Positions 33,872-44,529 of a stretch of DNA of 64,000 nucleotides are shown here, in pieces. Location of the stretch: assembly GCA_003184365.1 (NCBI GenBank), contig NKYR01000035.1:270717-334716 (forward strand). Direction: 5' to 3'. The stretch comes from Evernia prunastri (taxonomy: Eukaryota > Ascomycota > Lecanoromycetes > Lecanorales > Parmeliaceae). The notes beneath the pieces were generated by a model, which was not told the DNA's origin, ran no database searches, and saw only the letters and a program-made list of their open reading frames with translations. A program made the translations under genes and the position numbers. The stretch's first letter is position 1. Each line of letters begins with the position of its first letter.

Positions 33872-36285
33872 GATGTCCAAGAATCAAGTGATTGAAATAT
33901 TTTTGTGATGTACAGGAAATGTTGTGAGCTCCACGCTGGAGGAGAGTTCTTATACCTTTTGTGGACTGCTCGATGATCGGGATGGTCTCGAATCTGATGA
34001 CGAGCTATTCACAGCATGATTCACGCACTCAGTCAAAGGCTGCCTTCGAAATGACAATGGTTGGGTTGCTGGCCAATGAAAGTTTCGGAAAGGGCCCCCA
34101 TGACTCGCCGGTCCTTGTGTATGCCGTGCATTCCTCGAAGTAGCCGAGCCTACATGTAACCTAGTAATGTTAATTCAGCAAACGCCATCACTTGTTGCCG
34201 CAGATGCCGAAGAGAAGGCTTTGAAGAGAGATGGTAGACAGCCATGAATCATGATACATAACGTGGCTTGGCAAGCACGAGGGGGTGAAGAAGCTTACCT
34301 GTTCACACAAAGACGAAGCTCCTGTTCAAAGCAATATAGAAAACAGAGCGATGATAATAGCAATAGATCGATTGGTGCACCCTATGTCGGGAAAGCGGCG
34401 CATATGGATGGAGGGAGGCCAGGGATCCGCGACCAATCCCGAAAGGCGAATTCAAGCATTGCTGAAAATGATATCTCGGTGCAGGTAGACAACATAGAAG
34501 ATTGATGACCAAGCCTAATGTGGAACAATATGTGTGGAATGGTGCGATCTGGGCGCAGCTTACATGTGCAGCTGATGATGCGAAAACCAAGGTAAGATGG
34601 CGTGCTCCGCGTCTGAAATACCACGCTAGGCTTAGATAGGAAAATCGAACTGCCTCAACAATGTAGAGTTTCATCCGGCACCTGTGATATATTTTCGGAG
34701 ATAACCCTCTGTCTCAGCGATGACAGAGCTCAAGAGGCGCCAAGTATGCTGTTCGGATGAACGGATTGCATCCATACTCGTCGTGAAGAGGACGTCGCGC
34801 GGCGTCCGGTATGACTCCGCGATCGTACCTCCCCTTGAACCGAGGCCAGAATCTCACGTTTCCGGCCGGCATTTGGAAATGTGGTCTGCGGTGGCAGAAG
34901 TACAGATGCTTCTGGCTTGATGCCACACCTAGAAACTGGGTCTGGACGGCTCTCTCAGGAGGTTACATTTTTCAGAGGTCTGGTGCGGCGGCATGACCAT
35001 TCGAGCGTTACGCCATCACCTTCCTGGGTTCATAGCACGCCTCCTATCGATAGCGACGAGGGTCTTTGGACTATTGTGGCTCATCGTTTTCTCTGGTCAG
35101 CAGATCAGCAGCTCAAAAGCTGGGCACGCAATCACCGCCCCCCAAAGGCATCATCATCCGTTCTCAAAAGAGATATTGACCATACACCATCTCCGAAATG
35201 TTCCGTAGTAACCGCATCATTGAGCTCTGGACGATCTCGGGTCCTAGTAGATTCCATCAATGCTGCTACCCTTCCCCTATCGATGCATCTTGGAGTTGGG
35301 CGTATTCAGAAGGGTCACATCGAGTCTCGTTCAATTGTAAGGGCGTGCGATCGATCGATCGATCAATCAGTATATAGGACTCAGATTTTAGCTTGTCGGC
35401 TTCTCATGCTTTCCTACGAGAGAAAAGTTCAGCGCTGTGCCTACCATCAAGACACGGGCTGGAAACTGTCGGCGACGCAATCGACAACCGAGAAAACTTG
35501 ATTGGATTTCTTGGGACGAGGAAATAAGATTGTCATGGTTGTCATCTTGTTCTGGCGACGCGCCAAAAGCCGAGAAGGAAATGAAACCTTCATCCAGCTT
35601 TTTTGCCCTCTCGACAGGGGTTTTGCTATGTGCTCTTAGCAAAATGGTGCGCAGAGAGCGAGAATCTCAGATGAAGTTCGGGTCCATTAATGACCCAGAA
35701 AAGGTGATATGGACTTTCCCCAAAGGATTACGTGAAGCCGATCTCTTCGGCCGATGCTCAACAACATGTACAGGCGCAATTAGCAAGCAAGCAGGGGAGT
35801 ATTGGTTAGGATCTGAGAAGGACGCGTTGCCCGAAAAGAATTGTTATTGATGTCAAAGCCAGCACACGTATAATGTTCCCATGGAGTTCATTCTTTATCC
35901 GAGGGAAATTGAGCTTTTGTAATTAGATACATCCCTTCTATTTGGTATTCATCAACATGTACATGAGTTTAGGAACCTGAAAAATCGTGCGCGGGACCAG
36001 AGGTGAAAAGGAAACCTGGCGCTAATCTCAATCAAGCTAGTCTCCAATGTTACTCCCCCACTCAACCCTAGTTTTTGAATACTGCGTAGGATTTGACAGT
36101 GTGGAGGTATCTAGCTGTTGACCAACACAACATGTCACCAACTCAACAGGTACCCTTGGTCAGTATGTTCATGAGAACATTGCAGTTGCTCTCTCTATAA
36201 GGTTCGTGACGGTAGAATTGGGGAACACACAAGGCAAGATCATGAAGACTGCTAACGACGCTGCTAGTGATCCAGAAAGAATCAG
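33872..36285. other. Gene-poor region, 2.4 kb
   Basis: It holds the promoter of the peroxygenase gene on the left and the 3' flank of the SfnG fusion on the right. The longest open frame (206 codons at 34881-35501, plus) overlaps several others, has no conserved motif, and has a composition like translated non-coding DNA. A GATC microsatellite-like run lies at about 35348-35366. No gene can be supported. Confidence 0.5.
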
Positions 36286-39131
36286 TCACTGCTTGTCCTT
36301 CCTCTCCCTATACACATCGCCTGTTAACGATATTTCGAATCCCTCATCCTTCCCACGGCCCTCGGCCTCCAGCTTGCGTACAAGGGGCAGGACCTGGTCT
36401 CCGAATTGCTGAATTTCCTCGTCATAGTGAAGGAATGCGACCAAAAGGATGTTGATACCTAGGGACTTGAGAAGCAATATACGGTCGGCAATCTGCTCCG
36501 GGGTGCCAATAAGCTTGGTCTTGAAGCCATCGTTGTATTGCACCAGGTCCTCGAATTTGGAATTCGCCCACATGCCTGTCTTGTTGGCTGTCGAGGCACC
36601 AGCGTTCTGAACCGCGTCCGCAAATGCCTCGACGGCCTCCTTGTTTGCCTTGCCTTGGATCTCTTCCAGTACTCTAATTGCTTCTTCTTCGGTCTCTCGA
36701 GCAATGACGAAACCATTCAAGGCGAACTTGACCTCGCCAGCTCGGCCGTGCTTCTCTGCGCGTTCTTTGACATCTGAAATCTGAGTCTGGAAGCCCTCTA
36801 GGGTGTTGCCATTCATGAAGTAGTAGTCGGATACGGTGGCAGCATTCTCTCTTGCGTCCACGGAATTTCCACCTTGGAAAATCTCGGGATATGGTCGGCC
36901 TGGCCGTGCAATTGGCTTCGGCTTGAGAGGATAATCGTGGAACTGGTAGAAGTCGCCTTTGAAGTTGAACTGGTCTTGTGTCCATATCCCTTTCAAGCAG
37001 GCTATGAACTCTCGGCTTCGCCGGTATCTCTCTCCGTGGTCGAGCCACCATTGGCCGATTGACGTGAACTCCTGTTTGAACCATCCGGACACCACGTTGA
37101 CGGCAATACGTCCTTTGGTATAATTGTCGATGCTAGCAATCTGTTTTGCGGCTATGGCTGGATTCCATGGCCCCGGAAGCAAGGCTGCCATTACAGTAAG
37201 ACGTTCGGTGAAGTGGAGTAGCGCTTGAGAAAAGGAAACCGATTCGTGTTGATTCTCTTACCCGCCTGTCAGGTTCTTATTCAAAAGGGGGACAAGAAGA
37301 CATACCTGCTCCGTAACCCGCCATAAACCTGATCTGGGTCAAGGCATACTCGAAGCCCACTCTCTCTGCAGTCTTGGCGTATTCTACGTTCCGCTCGAAG
37401 GACCACCCAGTCCGCTGTTCGATTTTCGAGATAACCAATCCTCCTGAGACATTGGGTACCCAGTATCTGTACGTAGATGCAGTCAGCGTTAATCTGGGCT
37501 GCTGTAGGAACGCACATACGCAAACTTAATACGCGAAGGGTTTGCGTTCAACTTGTCTGCGTAGTCGAGGTTGTCAAGTTTCTCTTTGCCCTCGAGTGCT
37601 GTCCCATTTGTTGCAGTGTGTCCATTTGCCTCGATTGTTGATTTGTTCCCAATCGGGACAACAATGCGCTTTGCAGATACCGAACCATCTCTCAACCTGT
37701 CGAGGGCTTCATTGATGCCTTCTAGACCTCCATCTGCGAGAGCAATATCTGGAGGCTCCAGTCCCTTGGCTATCAGAAGCTGTTCCAACCAACGCATGGC
37801 AGTTTCCCCCAAAGCTGGCACATTATGGAAGACTTTGATAGGTACGCTGTGATACTTGACACCTGGAAGCCTCACTTTGGGCAGCCCAGTCAAGCCGACT
37901 AAATGCGCTTTCTGTCCTCCTTCAGAACGTTGGAGGCTTTCTTGGAGTTGTGCTGCCGTCTCCTTGCCGACAGCGTCCAAAGCAAAGCGTAATTTCCCTT
38001 TCGTCACACTGCGAATGATCTGAACGGCTCGCGAGGGGTCCTGCCTGTCGACCAGGACATCTGCGCCTAAGTCGACCAGTCGAGAACCATGCTTGACAAC
38101 ATCCGCCACACATATAGTTCTCAAACCAATCATTTTGGCAAGCTGGATTGCCATTGAGCCGGTGCTCGATGACGCTGTTTGATTAGAACAGATCGCAGAA
38201 TAGCAGCAGTAAACTTACCTCCCCAAATAGCAAACCAATCTCCTTTTTGGGGACGTTCCTCATCCTTGATACCGTCAAAACACTCTTCTCGGATGTCTTC
38301 TGGAATCTTATCTTGATCCAACTTTCGGAGAAGACTAAGCAAATCAGGGCCTTCGGATGTTTCCATGGTGCTGGCAAAATCCAATCCCAAAGAGATACCC
38401 AGTGCCAATAGCGCGCTTACAAAAGCAACCCCGATAGCTGCGCCTGTGTTTACCGACAGCTCCGCCGGCAATCTTGCGACATTGAAGTCCGTTGTTACTA
38501 AGTATTCCTGATATGCGGCTTTCCGGACATCTCGATAATCAGTAGACGGACCGAAGACCTTGTTATGCGTCAGTCTGTAGTCATCTGTCCTTTCGATGTT
38601 TGGAAACGTACTACATCGCCGGCTTTAATTCTAGAGCTTCCCTTGGAAGTCTTGACGACGATACCCGCAAAGTCTCGACCATTGACCCAGGGAAATGAAG
38701 GGATGCCGAAATCATAATCGCTGCATCATGCATCAGTGTTGCGTGTTGAAATTAGCAATGGATAGCATATACGGGCCCTTCCAATCCTGACATGCCAGTC
38801 AGCGTCAGTCAAGAGACGAACTCGCGGAGTCACAACTTACCACCGGATTCAAACCAATTGCGACGACCTTCGAATGTCAGCTCTGTGCTTAAAAAACAGA
38901 CATTCTTCTTACTTGTACCAAGATCTCTCGATCCGATCGAAGTTCCGGTATCTCACCGGCTTTTTCTAGGCAATATCTCTGTCGAGGCCCGTGCAACTGC
39001 AATATCTCTTGCTGGGGCTTTGGAAGGTGCTGAAACGCATCATGATGGTCTCCGTTCAAATGAGTTGCGTTTCCGTATCCGTTTGTCTGCGGCTTTCCGC
39101 TGCCATTTTCTTCGCGCAAAATTGAAGGCAT
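36286..39131 (-). CDS. Fusion of medium-chain reductase and SfnG-type dimethyl-sulfone monooxygenase
   Basis: There are eight exons: 39131-38913, 38867-38841, 38786-38773, 38720-38612, 38558-38219, 38174-37520, 37466-37306 and 37256-36286. They give one frame of 831 aa. Residues of about 70-411 are a zinc-independent medium-chain dehydrogenase/reductase of the fungal enoyl-reductase (ToxD-like) group: VVAIGLNPVDWKGP, PWVNGRDFAG, and the nucleotide-binding WGASSSTGSMAIQLAK. It ends in the family terminus SAKRIVVPIG. A polar linker of about 38 residues without any Met leads straight into FAYWVPNVSGGLVISKIEQR, the start of SfnG. The SfnG part continues with MAALLPGPWNPAIAAKQIA, AVNVVSGWFKQEFT and FQGGNSVDARENAA. 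SfnG is a luciferase-fold, FMNH2-dependent enzyme that converts dimethyl sulfone to methanesulfinate in bacteria. The reductase may supply reduced cofactor or act on a pathway aldehyde or enone. That is inference. Confidence 0.88.
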
Positions 39132-39654
39132 TTCTACGGTTGATTGAACATTGCAGGAGAGCTATTGTTACAACGGCTACGATAATTCTACTATGGCGCT
39201 TAACTGTCCCAGTATCACGCACACAAAAGCCTAGACTTACCGTTAATACCTTCCCTACTGTTATCGGGGAGATACTTTCACGTCGAAATTGCGGGGCCAA
39301 GCATTGCGTGGTCTCTCGCTGCGTGTGGTGATCCTTCCATACAGCACGTTTCGAAGCTGGTGCCCCTCTCATTGGGCTGACTTGGCATATGTCGTTATCC
39401 CGCATCATGTCTTATGGCGCAATGAAGGCGTGATCGCTTGGTTGCAGATGCCCGCTGCAGATCACCAACATGCTGCTCCCGGGCGCTAGTCCTCTAGCAA
39501 TACCTACCTTAATCACCTTCCTAAGGTAGTTGATAACGGGAGGCTTTACTATGAACAAACATCCATTAATTGACGTTCACTCACGAGCTTTGATACATTT
39601 TGCAAATTGTACTTGCCAGACCTGCTCGCAGAGCCGTGCCATTGCCTTTTCATC
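39132..39654. promoter_or_regulatory. Divergent promoter region, SfnG fusion / GPR1-type transporter
   Basis: This 523-bp interval lies between two start codons pointing away from each other, so both genes probably share regulation. I looked for but could not confidently assign a sulfur-regulator (Cys3/MetR-type) binding site. Confidence 0.5.
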
Positions 39655-40660
39655 ATGGCCCACGAAAACCGAATCACCCAGCTCGAAGACATCGCAAACC
39701 GCAGTCCGCAACATGAAGGGAAATGGGACGCCCTCGCCGCCGGCGAAATGAGTGCATCGTCGTCACACAGCGGAACGACATACCTCGTGCCAGTCCCCGT
39801 AACTCTGAAAGCACAGCTTGGAAGCCCGGTCAAGACACATGTTCTCCCAGGCCCGTGACGTAACAACTAACCGATTTTCTCAGACTGCCCTAGCCATTGG
39901 TGCCTTTTCCACGACTCTGACGACGTTGGCATTGGCCTTAATGGAGTTCAGAGGCCTCACGATCACGAACGTCTTTATCGGCAACTTTTTCTTCGTCGCA
40001 GGTCTCCTTCCCTTGCTCTCAGCTTTAGACGTCACTCGGTATGCTGATTTATCGGAAAAGGGATCGGCATGGTCATATCCGCGCAATGGGAACTTGTCCT
40101 TGGAAACACGTATGCGTATACTGTTCTCTCTGCATTCGGATTCTTCTATGGTGGCTTTGGTGCTATTATTACGCCTCTGTTTGGAGTTCAGGCGGCCTAT
40201 GGAACAGATACAGCAGGGTATAACAATGCGCTGGGGTTTTTTGTGCTCAGTAAGTGAAGTCTCACCCAAGGTCTGTAAATGCTGAACTTGGCAGTGTGGG
40301 CCGTCTGGAATTTCTTCTTCTTGCTTGGATCTTTGCCGCTGTGAGTCTTCTCCGGGAAGGAATCTACTGCCATGATGTTTGTGCTAAGGAAATCTTAGAA
40401 ATCTGGTTTACATCGGTATTTTCTTTACAGTGCAGATGGCTTTCACATTGGTCGCGGCCTCTTATTTTGCAGCAGCCGATGGGCGCGCGGGTACGGCATT
40501 AGGGCTCAAGAAGACAGCAGGGGCATTCGCCTTCCTCAGTGGGCTTCTGGGCTACTATACTGTCGCAAATTTGATGTGTCAAGAAGCCATGTTTTTTTCG
40601 TTCCCCATGGGAGATACAAGCAGGTTCTTCTCGGCAAAGAAACCACAAAACGGATCTTGA
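39655..40660 (+). CDS. GPR1/FUN34/YaaH-family transporter
   Basis: There are five exons: 39655-39798, 39884-40001, 40061-40249, 40295-40340 and 40399-40660. The product is 252 aa with six predicted membrane spans. Family motifs include LALALMEFRGLTITNVFIGN, GMVISAQWELVLGNTYAYTV, FGFFYGGFGAIITP, YNNALGFFVL and VAASYFAAADGRAGTALGLK. Members carry acetate, succinate or ammonium across the plasma membrane (Ato/AcpA). The exon-1 join gives VPVPTALAIGAF where most members have the NPxPLGLxxF signature, so either this signature has decayed or the first splice differs from my model. Its place between the two flavin monooxygenase genes suggests import or export of a small acid such as a sulfonate, sulfinate or acetate. 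That is inferred from context only. Confidence 0.82.
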
Positions 40661-41322
40661 GACAAAGACGCATTGATCTGGCCATAGACCCGGCAAATCA
40701 TACAATCAAACGCGAAGGCTGGAACAGGTGCTGATCTATGCAAGAGATATCCAGTATCCAATAGTAATGCCCTACACGGCTTGAGGCGTAGCTCATGCCG
40801 TCCAGCTGTTGGACTGTTCAATGATCCAGCCACTTGGGCTGGGATCTTCCTTTTCCGTCGCCGTCGTTCCTCACGGTGTTTGCTCCGATTGAAACTTCGG
40901 CACCGTAGCCGCAACAATACGTGCAACTGCGAAAGATCTAGACCCGGTCACGCCTTATGCAGCTGCAGGGATCAGATCCAAATACTCCGAGTTGTCATGC
41001 AGGGTCTGCATAGGCGGACATGTAGGTGCTAAACCCCCTCCCTGGATGACGATCTCCGCATCTGCCAACGTGTGTGATCGGCTCGATTTCAATCACTGCC
41101 ACTAAAACGTTTAAGAAAAAGCCGAGATATGATAGGAGGAGCACGCCATTCTTAGTTGGATGCTACCCTTCGTGCATATCAAGGAGATGGCGTGCTCTCA
41201 CATGGTACCGCCGAATGCCTGCCTTTGTCTGTCCCCAGTGTTTCGAGGAGTGGTTACCAGATTCTCCAACGGCTCGACTCCTCATATTAATGCGACAATT
41301 GAAGCTCTCCAACAAGACAGCC
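40661..41322. other. Intergenic region with promoter of the DszC/SfnB-like gene
   Basis: These 662 bp separate two same-strand genes. An open frame extends upstream of 41323 to 41074. It includes a second in-frame ATG at 41290, but the residues there are not conserved-looking. No RNA gene or repeat was seen. Confidence 0.5.
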
Positions 41323-42747
41323 ATGGGATCCTTAGCACCGTCACAAACATCACACCCAGCGACTGACCCCGCTGTGTACGATGCCCACCATCAAAGCTTC
41401 GCTGACTCGCCATTGCCATCCGAGCCGGACCAGTGGCTTGAACGCGCTGCACGCGTGTCTGCCATCTTATCATCAGATGCGGCCCACCGCGAGAAGGAGA
41501 ATAAGAGCCCCGTCGCCGAAGTATCCCTACTGAAATCCTCAGGTCTCACCAAGGTCCTGGGCCCTCAGGAGTACGGCGGTGGTGGACAAGGATGGGACGT
41601 AGCTTACAAAGTCATCCGTGAAATTGCCAAAGCTGATGGCTCCCTTGGCATGCTTCTCGGCTACCATTTACTCTGGAGTTGGACAGCGAACGTCGTCGGC
41701 ACGGACAAACAGAGGGATCAGACGCAGAAGTTGATGATTGAGAATAACTACTTCATTGGTGGTGCGGTTAATCCGAGAGACAACGACCAGAACATCACGG
41801 ATGATGGCGATCACATCGTCTTTAGCGGATTCAAGCACTTCAATACTGGCGGCGTGGTGTCCGATTTGACGGTCCTTGAAGGAGTATGCCATCGTCGTTG
41901 TCTAAACCTTCAGAGAGTTAAGATCGAGACTGATTGCGATAGGTGTACGAAGGCACAGACAAACACATTTTCGCTCTAGCTCCCACGAACCAGCCAGCAA
42001 TCGTCTTTTCCCACAATTGGGACAACATCGGCCTTCGTCTCACCGAGTCCGGCAGCGTCAAGATCGACAACGTCCGAGTCCCGTGGACAGATGCCCTAGG
42101 CTGGGATCCTACCACCAAGGAGCCGATTGAGAGTATTCTGACTATCCCGTGGGCCACGCTACTTCTACCGACGTAGGTTCCTCCATCCACTCCCCACCAA
42201 ATTCCTAGCTCAGCCCATCCTGACTGACCTCGCCAGCATCCAACTCGTCTTCTCCAACTTCTATATCGGCATCGCAAGCGGTGCCCTCTCCTTCGCCACT
42301 ACCTACACGACCAAACACACCCGCCCCTGGCCCTACACCCCTTCCCCCGCCACATCCGGCACGACGGAACCCTACATCCTCGCCCGCTACGGCTCCTTCC
42401 TCGCGCACCTCCGCGCCGCCGAAGCCCTCGCCGACTCCGCCGGTTCCAAAATCTCCGCCATCTACACGCAACACGGCGCGAAACGGGACATCACGGCGGC
42501 CCAGAGGGGTGAGGTGGCGGAGTGGGTCGCGAGCGTCAAGGTCGTGGCGACCGACACGGCGCTCCGGGTCACGGGAGGCGTTTTCGAAACGACGGGTGCG
42601 AGGGCGACGGCGGGGAAGGTGGGGTTGGATCGGTTCTGGAGGGACGTCAGGACGCATACGCTGCATGATCCCGTCGCGCACAAGGAGATGGAGTTGGGGC
42701 GATATGTGCTTTTGGGGGAGGTGCCGGAGCCGACGTGGTATACTTGA
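41323..42747 (+). CDS. DszC/SfnB-like flavin-dependent monooxygenase (acyl-CoA dehydrogenase fold)
   Basis: There are three exons, 41323-41883, 41943-42172 and 42237-42747. The product is 433 aa. The fold is that of acyl-CoA dehydrogenases: an N-terminal helical part (WLERAARVSAIL), then VLGPQEYGGGGQGWDVAYKV, IAKADGSLGMLLGYHLLWSW and GAVNPRDNDQNITDDGDHIV. There is a flavin-contact region FSGFKHFNTGGVVSD in place of the classical W-I-T-N motif, and a helical C-terminal domain. This pattern is that of DszC (dibenzothiophene monooxygenase), SoxC and SfnB, which use reduced flavin and oxygen and not acyl-CoA. DszC-type enzymes oxidise sulfides and sulfoxides to sulfones, and SfnB acts in sulfone use. 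The start at 41323 was chosen over 41290. The last exon is strikingly GC-rich. Confidence 0.85.
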
Positions 42748-43281
42748 CGTCTTGGACGCTTGGCCTTGTTCATTGGTATACGGTGATCGAAGCTTAAGGC
42801 TGTCATACTCGTTGACCAGCTTACACTACGACCTTCAAATGTCCGGAACATCTCATCTGGCTTCGTGAGCCGCTGGTCTGTAACGGGACGGCTTCCATGC
42901 TTCTCTTCTCTTTACATTAATTCAGATCGTTCCCTTCGACAATTGAAGTGCCAGCCAGGTAATTCCTGTAGTACTCCTCCATTTCTTCAACGGAAAGCTG
43001 TAGACAGACATCGGCTTTTTTCTTTCAACATAAAGATATAGACTAGATCAAAAGCTTAGTGTTACACGGTCTCGGGAGAGCAACTTAGCACTCCTTGCTT
43101 ACTCTGGTATTGGTATCATTCCTCCATGCTCCTTGAGATGCTCCAGGAATAAAAATGTACTCTTCGTAGCCTTATCCATCAATCTGATCTACCAACAGTG
43201 ATCAAACTATCCCGCGTAGTGCTCCACCTCACCATCCCCATCAGAGCCACGGAGGAAAACGGCGTGCCTCGCCACGTCTTG
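42748..43281. other. Intergenic region
   Basis: This 534-bp spacer lies between the DszC/SfnB-like gene and the 3' end of the GT90 pseudogene. No feature was recognised. Confidence 0.55.
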
Positions 43282-44529
43282 CTATCCTTTCTCGAAGAAA
43301 CCCGGCTCGAGACTGACCGACGCATACCCTTCGATCAGCCTGCACCAGTAGCATGCCTCGGCCGCCGGCGTCAGGTATCGGTCCCGCAAGCGTCCCGACA
43401 CTGCTGTCTGCGATCCGCTTGGCTTTGGCGGGGTCGGCGGTCAGATCCTGCAGCGTCTCCTCGAGATCCGACCAATCGTCTCGGACCGAGACCCAGTTCT
43501 GCGCAGGGCCCGGAATCGACCAGTGCATCCGTGTAGATTTCCCGCCACTTGAGTCTTTGAGACACGAAGACCGAGTGGCAGTTGTGCTTGTACTTGGCCG
43601 CACCACTCCAGGACGATCCCTGGACATCACCCACAAACATCCATCGACAGAAATCGGCAGGAATTGCCGTCGCCGTCGGGATCCTTGATGTTCGACCCCG
43701 CAACATCTGCGGCGATCTGCCCAGCCTTTTGTCTTGCGCGATCCGTACCAAGTCTTTGCGGCTTTGGTAGTCCGTTACGCCCCGCCAGACGAGTCTTCAC
43801 GTCCTCTCTTCCCACGGTACTTGCTCTGCTATGGCCTTCATGTCGTGCCGTGATTTGGTGTAAGATCCTATCATTTGCCTCCGGCCGGTCATATATGCCA
43901 AAGTCCGGCATCAACCACAGCAAGTTCGTATCCGACCCAATGCGCTTCGTAGATACCCAAAGCGTATCGTTGCTCGTTATCTGATCTACCAGATCGCCAA
44001 TGTAGAGCCTGCATTCGCAGTTCGGGAGTCGAGCTCGGTCGGGGTAGGCCAGCAGTGCACGATTTATCGCATGCAATGTCGCAAAACCTCGCGATTGGTA
44101 TACAGCGAGTCCGTCATCAGATATGATGTACAGTTCTCCATTGTGTATCACCGCTCTGATCGCAGATACTTGGTGCTCCGTAATTACAGAGGCCATGTCT
44201 GCTTTCGCTGTGTGATTTGTTTTTCTGCGAGGAACCATCTCATTGACATCGCAATAGAGTTTGGCAAAGGCCGCAGAGCATTGCGCGTTCGAGAGACCGT
44301 AGTCTTCGTCATCTCTTCCTACATCAAATTCCCAGGTGTTGGACTCGATTCCACGGAAAGGATTTGCGAATTGTGGAAGATATGTTTTATTCGAATTCTT
44401 CTCCGTGCTTCTAGTCTTTAAATAAATGCCCAGCAGTACTAAGATCAGTAGAGCAGCTGAGGAAGAGACTTGAATGTTGCGACTTTTAGCAGCCGTCCAG
44501 CTGAGCATGATGGCTTTCGAAAGTCGCAT
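43282..44529 (-). pseudogene. Frameshifted GT90 (CAP10-like) glycosyltransferase pseudogene
   Basis: The minus strand encodes a type II membrane anchor (SSSAALLILVLLGIYLKT), then typical fungal GT90 segments: VITEHQVSAIRAVIHNGELY, SRGFATLHAINRALLAYPDR, SDTNLLWLMPDFGIYDRPEA. After that the homology jumps between frames. RLVWRGVTDYQSRKDLV is in a second frame, GSNIKDPDGDGNS in the first, and DFCRWMFVGDVQGSSWSG and KYKHNCHSVFVSQRLKWREI in the second. WVSVRDDWSDLEETLQDL and IADSSVGTL are in a third, and RDRYLTPAAEACYWCRLIEG is in yet another frame, ending at 43282. At least five single-base-type shifts and a stop break the gene. The GT90 group adds xylose or related sugars to glycans. Here the catalytic part cannot be made. 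Confidence 0.8.

Noticed and set aside
34881..35501. 206-codon plus-strand frame
   Set aside because: No conserved motif, no plausible upstream promoter or exon partners, and composition like translated non-coding DNA. Length alone is not enough.
36674..37084. 136-codon minus-strand frame inside the SfnG exon
   Set aside because: A different frame of the same strand as the well-supported SfnG coding exon. It has no motif.
37281..37523. SfnG as a stand-alone gene starting after the reductase
   Set aside because: There is no in-frame ATG in the linker or the first SfnG exon before conserved sequence, and the splice phases continue from the reductase exon.
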